From Clostridium tepidum (GTDB lineage Bacteria; Bacillota; Clostridia; Clostridiales; Clostridiaceae): a stretch of DNA of 64,000 bases. Where the stretch lies: the NCBI RefSeq assembly GCF_002008345.1, contig NZ_MRAE01000003.1, forward strand, positions 1 through 64,000. The letters are read 5' to 3'. The notes beneath the pieces are model-generated. The model saw nothing but the letters and a program-made list of their open reading frames with translations. It searched no databases and was not told the origin of the DNA. The translations under genes and the position numbers were made by a program. Numbering within the stretch: position 1 is the first letter of the stretch; every line of letters starts with the position of its first letter. Positions 20,798 through 30,632 of this stretch are shown one piece after another.

Positions 20798-20830
20798 AAG
20801 GCTTATAGTTTAACTATAGGTCTTATTTTT
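20798..20830 (+). terminator. terminator of the raiA-motif RNA
   Basis: Eleven-pair stem with G-U pairs (20798-20808 with 20814-20824), followed by ATTTTT. Confidence 0.75.
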
Positions 20831-20989
20831 ACAATTATATTAAATAATCTATATTAATAAAAAAACATTATAAATTACTTAATATTTTGTAAATTTCAAA
20901 AATTACTATTGAGTTTTTTAAAGAATAGTATTAGAATATAAATAATAAAAAGACACAATAATATAAAAAACAGAAAGAGGGGCTGAAGA

Positions 20990-21517
20990 ATGAAAATAAC
21001 AGTAATAGGCAAAAATATTGAGATAACAAATGCTTTAAGGGAGACAGTTGAAAAGAAGCTGTCAAAGCTTGAAAGATTTTTCAACCCTGATGTAGTGGCA
21101 ACAGCTACATTGAGTGTACACAAAAATAAGCAAACTATAGAAGTTACAATACCATTTCACGGTGTTATATTAAGAGGTGAAGAAACAACAGAGGATATGT
21201 ATGCATCTATAGACATGGTAATAGATAAATTAGAAAGACAAATAAGAAAACAAAAAACTAAACTTCAACGTAAAATTCATGATGGTTCATTAAGATTTCA
21301 ACATATACCAGATTATGAAGCAGGAGAAAATAAAGAAAATAAAATAGTAAAGACTAAAAAGTTTGCTATGAAGCCAATGTCTTCAGAAGAAGCAGTTTTA
21401 CAAATGGAACTTTTAGGACATAATTTTTTTGTATATCAAAATGCTAATACAGAGGAAGTTAATGTTATATATAGAAGAAAAGATGGTAATTATGGTTTGA
21501 TAGAACCTGAATTTTAA
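20990..21517 (+). CDS. hpf: ribosome hibernation-promoting factor, long form
   Basis: 175 residues with the two domains of long HPF: an N-terminal RaiA/YfiA domain (residues 1-100, MKITVIGKNIEIT start, DMYASIDMVIDKLERQIRK) and a C-terminal dimerisation domain (KPMSSEEAVLQMELLGHNFFVY, IYRRKDGNYGLIEP). It pairs 70S ribosomes into inactive 100S dimers in slow growth. RBS agagggg. The long non-coding region upstream holds the raiA-motif RNA. Confidence 0.97.
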   Translation: MKITVIGKNIEITNALRETVEKKLSKLERFFNPDVVATATLSVHKNKQTIEVTIPFHGVILRGEETTEDMYASIDMVIDKLERQIRKQKTKLQRKIHDGSLRFQHIPDYEAGENKENKIVKTKKFAMKPMSSEEAVLQMELLGHNFFVYQNANTEEVNVIYRRKDGNYGLIEPEF

Positions 21518-21542
21518 AATGATATATTAATAAAATTTATAT

Positions 21543-21583
21543 AAAAAAGTAGGCATATACAGAAGTGTATGTCTACTTTTTAT
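21543..21583 (+). terminator. terminator after hpf
   Basis: AAAAAGTAGGCATATAC pairs with GTGTATGTCTACTTTTT around AGAA, then T-rich sequence. Confidence 0.9.
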
Positions 21584-21739
21584 ATAAATAGGGATTATAA
21601 AACTAAGGTTTACTATAATTAATTATTATTTACAAATTTACATAATTATTATTTTTAAAAGTTGAATGGAATATAGTTAAATGATATAATTTATAAAGTT
21701 AAGACCTATAAAATTTGATAAATAGTGAGGATGAATAGT

Positions 21740-24247
21740 ATGGGAATTTTAGATAAAATATTTGGTACATATAGCGAAAGAGAACTTAGAAGAGTTAATC
21801 CTATAGTAAATAAAATAGAAGCTTTAGATGAAAAAATGCAATCCTTAAAAGATGAAGATTTCAAATTAAAAACTGAGGAATTTAAAAGTAGATTAGAAAA
21901 AGGGGAAAAATTAGATGATATTCTGCCAGAAGCTTTTGCACTAGTTAGAGAAGCTGCACATAGAACCATAGGCCTTAAACATTATAGAGAACAATTAATT
22001 GGTGGTGTTGTGTTACATCAAGGTAGAATTGCAGAAATGAAAACTGGTGAAGGAAAAACTTTAGTTGCTACATTACCAGCATATATAAATGCATTAACAG
22101 GAAAAGGCGTACATATAGTTACAGTTAATGATTATTTGGCAAAAAGGGATAGAGATTTAATGGCGCCAGTATACGAGTTTTTAGGATTAAAAGTAGGAGT
22201 TATTTTACATAACTTAAATAATCAAGAAAGACAAGAAGCTTATGCTTCCGACATAACTTATGGAACAAATAGTGAATTTGGATTTGATTACTTAAGAGAT
22301 AATATGGTTGTATATAAAGAAGAAAGGGTTCAAAGAAAATTAAACTTTGCAATTGTGGATGAGGTTGACTCTATATTAATAGATGAAGCTAGAACACCAT
22401 TAATAATATCAGGGCAAGGGGAAAAGTCTACAGAATTTTATAAAGTTGCAGATTATTTTGCTAAATCTTTAGTATCTGAAAAAGATTTTACAATAGATGA
22501 AAAGGCTAATTCAGTTATGCTTACAGATGAAGGTGTTAATAAAGCAGAAAATTTCTTTAAAGTAGATAACTATGCTGATGCAGAAAATATGGAAATACAA
22601 CACCATGTAGTTCAAGCATTAAAAGCTAATTATATAATGAAAAAAGATAAAGATTATATGATTAAAGATGGAGAAATTTTAATAGTTGATGAGTTTACAG
22701 GAAGAGCTATGGAAGGAAGAAGATATAGTGATGGGTTACACCAAGCTATAGAAGCTAAAGAGGGAGTTAGAGTAGAAAGAGAATCTAAAACTTTAGCTAC
22801 AATAACTTATCAAAACTATTTTAGAATGTATAATAAATTATCAGGTATGACAGGAACAGCTCAAACAGAAGAAAATGAATTTAGAGAAATTTATGGATTA
22901 GACGTAATTGTTATACCTACACATAAACCTATAGCAAGAATAGATAATCCAGATGTAGTATATAAAACAGAAAAAGGTAAATTTAAAGCTATAGTTAATG
23001 AAATAGTAGAAAGACATCGAAAAGGTCAACCGATGTTAGTAGGTACAGTAAGTATAGAAAAATCAGAAATGTTATCTTCTATGTTAAAGAAAAAAGGAAT
23101 ACCACATCAAGTATTAAATGCTAAATATCATGAAAAAGAAGCAGATATAATTTCTCATGCAGGGGAATATGGTATGGTAACAATAGCTACTAATATGGCA
23201 GGTCGTGGTACAGATATAAAGCTTACTAAAGAAGCTGAAGAAGCTGGTGGACTTATGATTATAGGTACAGAAAGACATGAGTCTAGAAGAATAGATAATC
23301 AATTAAGAGGGCGTTCAGGACGTCAAGGAGACCCTGGTGAATCAAGATTCTTTGTGTCTTTAGAAGATGATTTAATGAGGATATTTGGATCAGAAAGAAT
23401 GCAAGGAATAGTTGATAAATTAGGACTTGGTGAAGACGAAGCTATAGAAAGTAAAATGGTAAGTTCAGCTATAGAAAGTGCTCAAAAGAAAGTAGAAGGA
23501 AATAACTTTGATATAAGAAAAACTTTATTACAATATGATGATGTAATAAATAAACAAAGAGAAATAATATACAAACAAAGAAGTGAAGTTTTAGAAGGAG
23601 AAGATTTAAAACATCAAATAAGAGATATGATGAAAGATGTGGTTTATACTGCAGTTGATTCTCATATTTCAGGAGTAGAAGAAGAATTCGAAACAGAGCT
23701 TCAAAATCTTATTAATTATTTAGAAGATATATGTTTACCAAAAGGATTAATAAGTGTAAAAGAAATAAGTAATTTATCAGATGAAGAAATAAAAGAAAAG
23801 TTAATAGAAACAGTAGAAGATATATATAGTAACAAAGAAAAAGAAATTGGAGAAGAACAAATAAGAGAGATAGAAAGAGTAATATTGCTTAGGGTAGTAG
23901 ATACTAAATGGATGGATCATATAGATGATATGGACCACTTAAAACAAGGTATAGGATTAAGAGCATATAGACAACAGGATCCAGTTCAAGCATATCAATT
24001 TGAAGGTAGCGAAATGTTTGAGGAAATGATTTATAATATTAAAGTAGATACTGTAAAATACTTATTCCATGTAGAAGTAGAAAAAGCACCCGAAAGAGAA
24101 AAGGTAGCTAAAGAAACATCAACTAATTATGATAAGGATTCAGTAAAGAAACAACCTATAAAAAAGGAAAATAGAATAGGTAGAAATGATTTATGTCCTT
24201 GTGGAAGTGGTAAAAAGTATAAAAATTGTTGTGGTAGAATGGCATAA
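21740..24247 (+). CDS. secA: preprotein translocase ATPase SecA
   Basis: 835 residues. Motor protein that pushes secretory proteins through SecYEG. Seen: [11 protein letters not shown] (Walker A), [17 protein letters not shown] (motif II), [11 protein letters not shown] and [15 protein letters not shown], and the C-terminal zinc/SecB-type tail [13 protein letters not shown]. In-frame upstream starts (GTG 21725, ATG 21731) exist, but ATG 21740 is spaced 9 bases from the GAGG element and gives the usual [17 protein letters not shown]-terminus. Confidence 0.97.
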   Translation: MGILDKIFGTYSERELRRVNPIVNKIEALDEKMQSLKDEDFKLKTEEFKSRLEKGEKLDDILPEAFALVREAAHRTIGLKHYREQLIGGVVLHQGRIAEMKTGEGKTLVATLPAYINALTGKGVHIVTVNDYLAKRDRDLMAPVYEFLGLKVGVILHNLNNQERQEAYASDITYGTNSEFGFDYLRDNMVVYKEERVQRKLNFAIVDEVDSILIDEARTPLIISGQGEKSTEFYKVADYFAKSLVSEKDFTIDEKANSVMLTDEGVNKAENFFKVDNYADAENMEIQHHVVQALKANYIMKKDKDYMIKDGEILIVDEFTGRAMEGRRYSDGLHQAIEAKEGVRVERESKTLATITYQNYFRMYNKLSGMTGTAQTEENEFREIYGLDVIVIPTHKPIARIDNPDVVYKTEKGKFKAIVNEIVERHRKGQPMLVGTVSIEKSEMLSSMLKKKGIPHQVLNAKYHEKEADIISHAGEYGMVTIATNMAGRGTDIKLTKEAEEAGGLMIIGTERHESRRIDNQLRGRSGRQGDPGESRFFVSLEDDLMRIFGSERMQGIVDKLGLGEDEAIESKMVSSAIESAQKKVEGNNFDIRKTLLQYDDVINKQREIIYKQRSEVLEGEDLKHQIRDMMKDVVYTAVDSHISGVEEEFETELQNLINYLEDICLPKGLISVKEISNLSDEEIKEKLIETVEDIYSNKEKEIGEEQIREIERVILLRVVDTKWMDHIDDMDHLKQGIGLRAYRQQDPVQAYQFEGSEMFEEMIYNIKVDTVKYLFHVEVEKAPEREKVAKETSTNYDKDSVKKQPIKKENRIGRNDLCPCGSGKKYKNCCGRMA

Positions 24248-24258
24248 AAATATATTAT

Positions 24259-24297
24259 AATAAAACCGGAAACTTTTATTTGGTTTCTGGTTTTATA
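24259..24297 (+). terminator. terminator after secA
   Basis: ATAAAACCGGAAAC pairs with GTTTCTGGTTTTAT around a short AT loop, with TTTTA in the descending arm. The T-tract is weak. Confidence 0.65.
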
Positions 24298-24304
24298 ATA
24301 TTTA

Positions 24305-24453
24305 AGGCACATAAAAATAAATAACAAGTTAGTATGGCAGTCTATTTTATGCTGTATTATCAAATCTAGTAGATATACTAGTGCTGGAGTTGCTTTCCTG
24401 ACTGGTATAAAATATATTTCTATTTTTGACTTGTTATTTATTTTTATGTGCCT
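24305..24453. repeat. 149-bp element with perfect 25-bp terminal inverted repeats
   Basis: The first 25 bases (24305-24329) are the exact reverse complement of 24429-24453. Inside are smaller inverted repeats, for example CTAGTagatatACTAG. The element ends 24 bases before the prfB start, so any transcript reading through would carry a large hairpin in the prfB leader. Size and ends fit a miniature inverted-repeat element, or a leader RNA structure. Confidence 0.7.
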
Positions 24454-24477
24454 AAAGTAAATAATAGAGGTGATAGC

Positions 24478-25585
24478 ATGATATTGGAAATTCAAGAAAT
24501 AATAAGTAACTCCTATGAACTTAAAAATACAATAAAAGAAATTGGGGAGTCTCTTTGACACAGAAAAATTGAAAAGGACTATATCGGAGTTACAAAATGA
24601 AATGCAAAATCCCAATTTTTGGAATGATATAAAAAAAGCTCAAAAAATAAGTGCAGAAGAAAAGTATTTAAAGGATAAATTAACTAAATATAATAATTTA
24701 AAAAGTAGTATAGAAGATATTATATCGTTTTGTGAAATGTTATCAGAAGAAGATGATGATATGAAAAAAGAAATATTATTAGAGTATAAAAATGTAAAAG
24801 AAGAAATAGAAAAATTTAAAATAGAAACTTTACTATCTGGAGAGTATGACAGAAATAATGTAATAATGACTTTACATTCAGGTGTGGGTGGAACGGATGC
24901 ACAGGATTGGACAGAGATGTTGTTTAGAATGTATACTAGATGGGCAGAAAAAGAAGGATTTACTGTTAAAATTATGGATTTATTAGAGGCTGAGGATGCA
25001 GGTATAAAGAGTGTAACTTTAAAAATTATTGGAGAGTTTGTATATGGATATCTTAAAGGAGAAAAAGGAATACACAGATTAGTTAGAATATCTCCTTTTA
25101 ATGCAAATGGTAAGAGACAAACTTCCTTTGCATCTATAGAAATATTACCAGAATTAACAGATGACCAAGAAATAGAAATAAAAAATGAAGATTTAAAAAT
25201 AGATACCTATAGGGCTGGTGGAGCTGGAGGACAACATGTTAATAAAACTGAATCTGCGGTAAGAATAACTCATATACCAACAGGAATTATAGTGCAATGT
25301 CAGAATGAAAGAAGTCAGCATACTAATAAGGAAACAGCTATGAAGGTTTTAAAATCAAAGCTGGTAGAATTAAAAGAAAGGTCTCATAAAGAAAAAATAG
25401 AAGATTTAACAGGAGAACAGAAAGATATGGGTTGGGGAAGTCAAATAAGATCTTATGTATTCCATCCCTATAATTTAGTAAAAGACCATAGAACAGGAGC
25501 AGAAACTAGCAATGTAGAGGCAGTAATGAATGGTGGCATAGATATGTTTATAGCAGAGTATTTAAAAGGAAATTTTAAAAAGTGA
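24478..25585 (+). CDS. prfB: peptide chain release factor 2 with programmed +1 frameshift
   Basis: RF2 reads UGA and UAA stop codons. Frame one runs from ATG 24478 (RBS agaggtg) for 26 codons to CTT TGA C at 24553-24559, with the internal Shine-Dalgarno-like GGGGAG just upstream; a +1 slip over the TGA at 24556 joins the main frame at GAC 24557, giving about 368 residues. The SPF tripeptide (ISPFNANGKRQTSF) and the GGQ motif (RAGGAGGQHVNKTES) are intact. The frameshift is the conserved autoregulatory device: low RF2 favours the slip. Confidence 0.97.
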
Positions 25586-25596
25586 AAATATATAAA

Positions 25597-25725
25597 TAGA
25601 TTCAATTTTAATGTAGTAAATATAAATAATATATGTAATAAGCATATGAATAAGTTTAGAACTTATTAGAGAAATTAATTGCTTATGAGTGTATTATTTA
25701 TATTTATGGGTTAAAATTGAATCTA
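25597..25725. repeat. palindromic element, short copy
   Basis: 129 bases between the convergent prfB and M28 peptidase genes. Arms of about 45 bases are imperfect complements (TAGATTCAATTTTAA and TAAATATAAATAATA blocks are exact). Outer halves are clearly related to the ends of the longer element at 35185-35438. It may also serve as a two-way terminator. Confidence 0.72.
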
Positions 25726-25758
25726 TTTTTTTATATGAGATTCAAAGTAGAATTTTAT

Positions 25759-27099
25759 TTAAATTCTTAGTTTATATTTCCTTTGTATTTTTATAAATAT
25801 AAGAAGTAAAACAGAGGATACAATTAAAAATTCTTTATAGTATATATAAAATAAATTTCCTCCAAAAGCGGAGTTTATAATTTTTAGTGAAGCTACATCA
25901 TAACATCTTTTTATGGAATTTTTATTTATAAATTCTAGTTTATCTTTAGGAGTATGAATTTTAGAGGTATCATTATCACAAAATGTTATAGCATTTATTC
26001 CTTTTTCTCTAAAAAAATAATGATCACTAGCATTTTCAAACATATAATTAAAATTAATATTTTTATATGCACATAATGTAGATAATTCTTTTATAAGAGG
26101 AGTATTAGCAGTATCCCTATCAGATCCCATTATACAAAGAGGAACACTTTCGCTACCTCCTATCATATCAAAATTTAAAAGTGTAGCATTTTTTATTTTG
26201 TTATAATACTTATCTACAAAAGCTTTAGAACCAAGGCAACCAAATTCTTCTGCATTAAAAGAAACAAATATAATATCTCTATCTGGTGTACCTAAAGATT
26301 GAATGTATTTGACTAATTCTAGCATAAAACTAGTACCAGAAGCATTATCTAAAGCTCCACTATATATAGTACCGTTTAAATCTTCACCTAAATGATCAAA
26401 ATGAGAAGAAATTACGATAGGAGCATTATTAGGGTTTACTCCTTTTATATATCCTACAACGTTATTAAGTTCAGTTTCTTTTATAGAATAAGGGATAAAA
26501 CAAATTATCTTACACCCTGATTCTATAAAGTTTTTCAATTCAGAAAAAACTAATTTATTTGTGACTACATACATATTATAAGGAGCTTCTTTTACAAAAG
26601 AACTTCTAAAGTTAGAAGCGTAATCCTCTGAGGCATATATAAGAAAATTACCATTATTATAATTTATATTCATAAAATCATTTTGAATAATTACATTTTT
26701 ATTAGAAAATAAGAAAGAATTTTCTCTAAAATTAAGCATATCTTCTTTAAAATCCTTACCATATGAATAACTTTTAACTAAATTACCTTGAGAATCTATT
26801 ACTTTCAAGTAAGGAGTTCCACTTATTTTACTAGGATAAAAACAACCAAAGTTATGGAAATAGTCTTTTTCAAATGGAAGTAGATTGTTACGCTTAAAAT
26901 TATCCTTTATATATTCTGCAACTTGTTTATTTTCTATAGAACCTGGCAGTCTTCCCTTAAATTTATTAGATGATATTAAATCAATATTGTTAAGCACAGA
27001 GTTTACATTAAATGATTTTATAAACAAAGCAGTTTGTATACTAAAGCATAAAAAGGTTAAAATAATAGTTATATAAAATGATTTGGTAAAATTTTTCAT
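25759..27099 (-). CDS. M28-family zinc aminopeptidase, membrane-anchored
   Basis: 446 residues. A signal/membrane helix (about residues 9-28) begins the protein and a second hydrophobic helix sits at the C-terminus (about 418-436), so the catalytic part is probably outside the cell. Metal-binding pattern of M28 peptidases: SSHFDHLG (His, Asp), GALDNASGTSF (Asp), SFNAEEFGCLGS (Glu-Glu), NFDMIGG (Asp), and a late His in SKIHTPKDKLE. Substrate unknown. ATG 27099 has RBS aggagat. Monocistronic, convergent with prfB. Confidence 0.9.
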   Translation of the reverse strand: MKNFTKSFYITIILTFLCFSIQTALFIKSFNVNSVLNNIDLISSNKFKGRLPGSIENKQVAEYIKDNFKRNNLLPFEKDYFHNFGCFYPSKISGTPYLKVIDSQGNLVKSYSYGKDFKEDMLNFRENSFLFSNKNVIIQNDFMNINYNNGNFLIYASEDYASNFRSSFVKEAPYNMYVVTNKLVFSELKNFIESGCKIICFIPYSIKETELNNVVGYIKGVNPNNAPIVISSHFDHLGEDLNGTIYSGALDNASGTSFMLELVKYIQSLGTPDRDIIFVSFNAEEFGCLGSKAFVDKYYNKIKNATLLNFDMIGGSESVPLCIMGSDRDTANTPLIKELSTLCAYKNINFNYMFENASDHYFFREKGINAITFCDNDTSKIHTPKDKLEFINKNSIKRCYDVASLKIINSAFGGNLFYIYYKEFLIVSSVLLLIFIKIQRKYKLRI

Positions 27100-27204
27100 A
27101 ATATCTCCTATAAAGTGTTTATAATTTAATTTATATTAATTTGCGAAAGAATATATAACTGGTATAATATTTTTTAGTGACTTATTTAATTTTTGGAGGT
27201 AAAA

Positions 27205-29361
27205 ATGAACAATATAAATAGTATTTTATCAAAAGAACTTAACATATCCATTAAATATATAGATGCAGTTATAGATTTGTTAGATCAAGGAAATACTGTT
27301 CCTTTCATAGCAAGATATAGAAAAGAAGTAACGGGTGGAATGAGTGATGAGACTTTAAGAGAACTTTTTGAAAGATTAACATATTTAAGAAATTTGAAAT
27401 CTAAAAAGGAAGATGTTATAAGACTTATAGATGAACAAGGAAAGCTTACAGAAGAGCTTAAATTATCTATTTTAAATTGTAAAACTGTTACAGAGGTAGA
27501 TGATTTATACAGACCATATAGACCGAAAAGAAGGACAAGAGCTACTATAGCAGAAGAAAAAGGGCTAAAACCTTTAGCTAAATTAATACTAGAAGGTAAT
27601 TTTAAAGAAGATATAAAAATATATGCAAGTGAGTTTATAAACGAAGAAAAAGAAGTAAAAACTGTTGAAGATGCTCTTCAAGGGGCCATGGATATAATAA
27701 GTGAAATTATATCTGATGAAGCAGAATACAGAAAATGGATAAGAAATTTTGTATTTAATGAAGGTATACTAGAAATTAAAGGTGAAAGTGAAGAGCCTAC
27801 TCCTTATGAGATGTACTATGATTATAAAGAAAAGGTAAAAACTATCCCATCTCATAGAATATTAGCTATAAATAGAGGAGAAAAAGAAAAAATATTAACA
27901 GTTAAAATTACCTGTAATGAAGATAAAATAGTGGAATATTTAAAAACTAAAACATTAAAAAATAATAAAGATACAGATGTTTATATAGAAAATTCTATTA
28001 AAGATTCTTTAAAAAGATTGATATACCCATCAATAGAAAGAGAAATCCGATCAGAGTTAACAGAAAAAGGAGAAGAAGGAGCAATAAAAATATTTAAAGA
28101 AAATTTAAAAGCTCTTTTAATGCAAGCACCTATAAAAGGTAAAGTAGTTTTGGGATATGATCCGGGATTTAGAACAGGATGTAAGATAGCGGTATTAGAT
28201 GAAACAGGAAAGTTATTAGACACAGCTACAGTTTATGCTACAGCACCACAAAATGATGTGGAGGGTTCTATAAAAATATTAAAAGAATTAATATACAAAC
28301 ATGATGTAGATGTAATATCATTAGGAAATGGAACAGCAAGTAGAGAATCAGAGGAAGTTATATCAAGAATGCTTAAAGAAATAAAAGAAGAAAAAGGGAA
28401 AGATGTATATTATGTTATAGTATCTGAAGCAGGAGCTTCTGTTTATTCTGCATCAAAATTAGCAACAGAAGAATATCCAAATATAAATGTTTCTTTAAGA
28501 GGAGCTATATCTATAGGAAGAAGACTTCAAGATCCTCTAGCAGAACTTGTCAAAATAGATCCTAAATCTATAGGTGTAGGACAATATCAACATGATGTAT
28601 CTCAAAAAAAATTAGATGAGTCATTAAAAGGTATAGTAGAAGATTGTGTTAATGCGGTAGGAGTAGATTTGAATACTGCAACACCATCACTTTTATCCTA
28701 CATTTCAGGAATTAATACTTCTATAGCTAAAAATATAGTAGCTTATAGAGAAGAAGTTGGAAAGTTTAAAAGTAGAAAGGAACTATTAAAAGTAAAAAGA
28801 TTAGGGCAGAAAGCTTTTGAGCAATGTGCAGGTTTCCTTAGGGTTATGGAGAGTGAAGAACCTTTAGATAATACAGGAGTTCATCCAGAATCTTATGATA
28901 GTACTAAGAAATTTTTAAGTTTATTAGAGTATGATATAAATGATGTAAAAAACAATAAATTACGGGATATAGATTCTAGAGTTAGTAATATAGGGATAGA
29001 TAATATATGTGATAAAATAGGTATAGGAAAACCTACATTATTGGATATTATAAAAGAAATAAAAAAACCAGGAAGAGACCCAAGAGAAGATTTACCTAAG
29101 CCTATATTAAAGACAGGAATTGTTGATATTAATCAATTAAAGCCAGATATGATTTTAATGGGTACTGTTAGAAATGTAGCTGATTTTGGAGCTTTTGTAG
29201 ATATAGGAGTGCATCAAGATGGCTTAGTACATATAAGTCAACTTTCAGACAGTTTTGTAAAACATCCTTTAGATGTAGTAAAAGTAGGAGATATAGTAGA
29301 AGTTAGGGTATTAGAAGTAGATGAAAAAAGAAATAGAATTTCTTTAAGTATGAAAAAGTAA
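27205..29361 (+). CDS. tex: Tex-family RNA-binding protein
   Basis: 718 residues. Order of parts: N-terminal Tex domain with PFIARYRKEVTGGMSDETLREL, YqgF/RuvC-like domain (GYDPGFRTGCKIAVLD), helix-hairpin-helix repeats (LLSYISGINTSIAKNIVAYR, LLKVKRLGQKAFEQCAGFLR), and a C-terminal S1 domain (GTVRNVADFGAFVDIGVHQDG). Tex is a conserved nucleic-acid binding factor linked to transcription. ATG 27205 chosen because ggaggt lies 6 bases upstream. Confidence 0.96.
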   Translation: MNNINSILSKELNISIKYIDAVIDLLDQGNTVPFIARYRKEVTGGMSDETLRELFERLTYLRNLKSKKEDVIRLIDEQGKLTEELKLSILNCKTVTEVDDLYRPYRPKRRTRATIAEEKGLKPLAKLILEGNFKEDIKIYASEFINEEKEVKTVEDALQGAMDIISEIISDEAEYRKWIRNFVFNEGILEIKGESEEPTPYEMYYDYKEKVKTIPSHRILAINRGEKEKILTVKITCNEDKIVEYLKTKTLKNNKDTDVYIENSIKDSLKRLIYPSIEREIRSELTEKGEEGAIKIFKENLKALLMQAPIKGKVVLGYDPGFRTGCKIAVLDETGKLLDTATVYATAPQNDVEGSIKILKELIYKHDVDVISLGNGTASRESEEVISRMLKEIKEEKGKDVYYVIVSEAGASVYSASKLATEEYPNINVSLRGAISIGRRLQDPLAELVKIDPKSIGVGQYQHDVSQKKLDESLKGIVEDCVNAVGVDLNTATPSLLSYISGINTSIAKNIVAYREEVGKFKSRKELLKVKRLGQKAFEQCAGFLRVMESEEPLDNTGVHPESYDSTKKFLSLLEYDINDVKNNKLRDIDSRVSNIGIDNICDKIGIGKPTLLDIIKEIKKPGRDPREDLPKPILKTGIVDINQLKPDMILMGTVRNVADFGAFVDIGVHQDGLVHISQLSDSFVKHPLDVVKVGDIVEVRVLEVDEKRNRISLSMKK

Positions 29362-29437
29362 ATTATTGCATAAATATTAATATTGAATTAAGACTTTCAA
29401 TGATATATAATAAAAATGCACAAAACTTAATATTTAT

Positions 29438-29546
29438 ATCTTCAGGGCGGGGTGTAATTCCCCACCGGCGGTAAAGCCCGCGAGCTATTTTTAGCATGAT
29501 TCGGTTAGATTCCGAAGCCGACAGTAAAGTCTGGATGAAAGAAGAT
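29438..29546 (+). promoter_or_regulatory. FMN riboswitch (RFN element)
   Basis: Outer stem ATCTTC (29438-29443) with GAAGAT (29541-29546). Core blocks agggcggggtg, ccccaccggcggtaa, agcccgcgag, gattcggtt and ccgacagtaaagtctggatg are all present, an unmistakable RFN element. It controls the riboflavin transporter gene behind it. Confidence 0.98.
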
Positions 29547-29569
29547 TGCAATTGTGATTGGTATTACAA

Positions 29570-29600
29570 AGCCCTGATATTATAATCAGGGTTTTTTATT
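29570..29600 (+). terminator. FMN riboswitch terminator
   Basis: CCCTGAT (29572-29578) pairs with ATCAGGG (29585-29591), followed by a T-run. FMN binding should favour this hairpin and stop transcription before ribU. Confidence 0.9.
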
Positions 29601-29637
29601 TGAAATATTTTTAAAGCATATAAAATGGAGGTAAAAC

Positions 29638-30231
29638 ATGAGAAATAATAAGTTAAATAAGCTAGTAAAGATATCAGTATTAGGCACCATAGGATTTTTG
29701 CTTATGTTTATAGAAATTCCAATACCTATATTTCCAGAGTTCTTAAAAATCGATATAAGTGATATACCTGCATTGGTAGGTGGTTTTGCGTTAGGTCCTG
29801 TAGCAGGAATACTAATAGAATTTATGAAAAATATATTACATGGAATATTTAAAGGCGGCACAGTCTTCGTAGGAGAATTTGCAAACTTTTTAGTAGGATC
29901 TGTGTTAGTTGGTGTTTCATCATATATTTATAAGAGGCATAAAACTAAAAAAGAGGCATTATTAGGATTAGTTATAGGTACAATATGTATGTCTGTAATA
30001 GCAGGATTATTTAACTATTATGTTCTTCTACCATTATATGAAAAGGCTTTAAATTTCCCAATAGAAGCAATAGTAGCTATAGGAAATAAATTAAATCCTA
30101 AAATAGTAGATTTAAAAAGTTTTGTGTATTGGTCTATAATTCCATTTAACTTACTTAAAGGAGTAGCAGTATCTATAATAACTGTACTTATATATAAAAG
30201 TGTATCTCCTATATTACATGAAAGAAAATAA
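29638..30231 (+). CDS. ribU: riboflavin ECF transporter S component RibU
   Basis: 197 residues with about six membrane helices. It binds riboflavin and works with the shared EcfAAT energising module, which is not encoded in this window. The N-terminal region with LLMFIEIPIPIFPEFLKIDISDIPAL and GFALGPVAGILIEFMKN is typical of RibU. The FMN riboswitch directly upstream supports the substrate. RBS ggaggt. Confidence 0.93.
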   Translation: MRNNKLNKLVKISVLGTIGFLLMFIEIPIPIFPEFLKIDISDIPALVGGFALGPVAGILIEFMKNILHGIFKGGTVFVGEFANFLVGSVLVGVSSYIYKRHKTKKEALLGLVIGTICMSVIAGLFNYYVLLPLYEKALNFPIEAIVAIGNKLNPKIVDLKSFVYWSIIPFNLLKGVAVSIITVLIYKSVSPILHERK

Positions 30232-30343
30232 AGAATAATTTAATAAAAATATCATGAAATAAACTAGCAATAAAATATTTAAAAATAGTTAAATCTTTTA
30301 TAAATGATTAAATTTTTAAACAAAACTTAATTATAAAACAAAG

Positions 30344-30398
30344 ATGGGACTTCTTATATTACACTTTTGTGTATTGTGAGATAGCCCCATTTTTTATA
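30344..30398 (+). terminator. terminator in the ribU to FliK-like gap
   Basis: ATGGGACTTCTT pairs imperfectly with AGATAGCCCCAT across an inner ACAC/GTGT hairpin, then TTTTTTA. The rest of the 401-base gap (30232-30632) is AT-rich and shows nothing else I can support. Confidence 0.65.
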
Positions 30399-30632
30399 CT
30401 AAAAAGTAATATGTTTAATGTGTATTTTGTACTTTGATGAATTCTTAAGTATATTTATTTTTATATAAAAATAGCAATTTGGGTTTATTTTATATAATAA
30501 AATTTAAAAATATTCTCAAGTATAAATTAATATTAATTTATGCATATATTAATTAGCTCTCTTTTTTAGTTTATTTAGTAAATATAAATTTAGTACGATA
30601 ATAAAGTAAGTTTTATAAGAGGTGATGATAAT

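Noticed and set aside
24542-24556. prfB in-frame TGA as a sequencing error or pseudogene
   Set aside because: The CTT TGA C slip site with an internal Shine-Dalgarno is the conserved RF2 frameshift signal.
24127-24615. Minus-strand frame of 162 codons through the prfB leader element
   Set aside because: It spans the secA end, the palindrome and the prfB start; no RBS and composition of a shadow frame.
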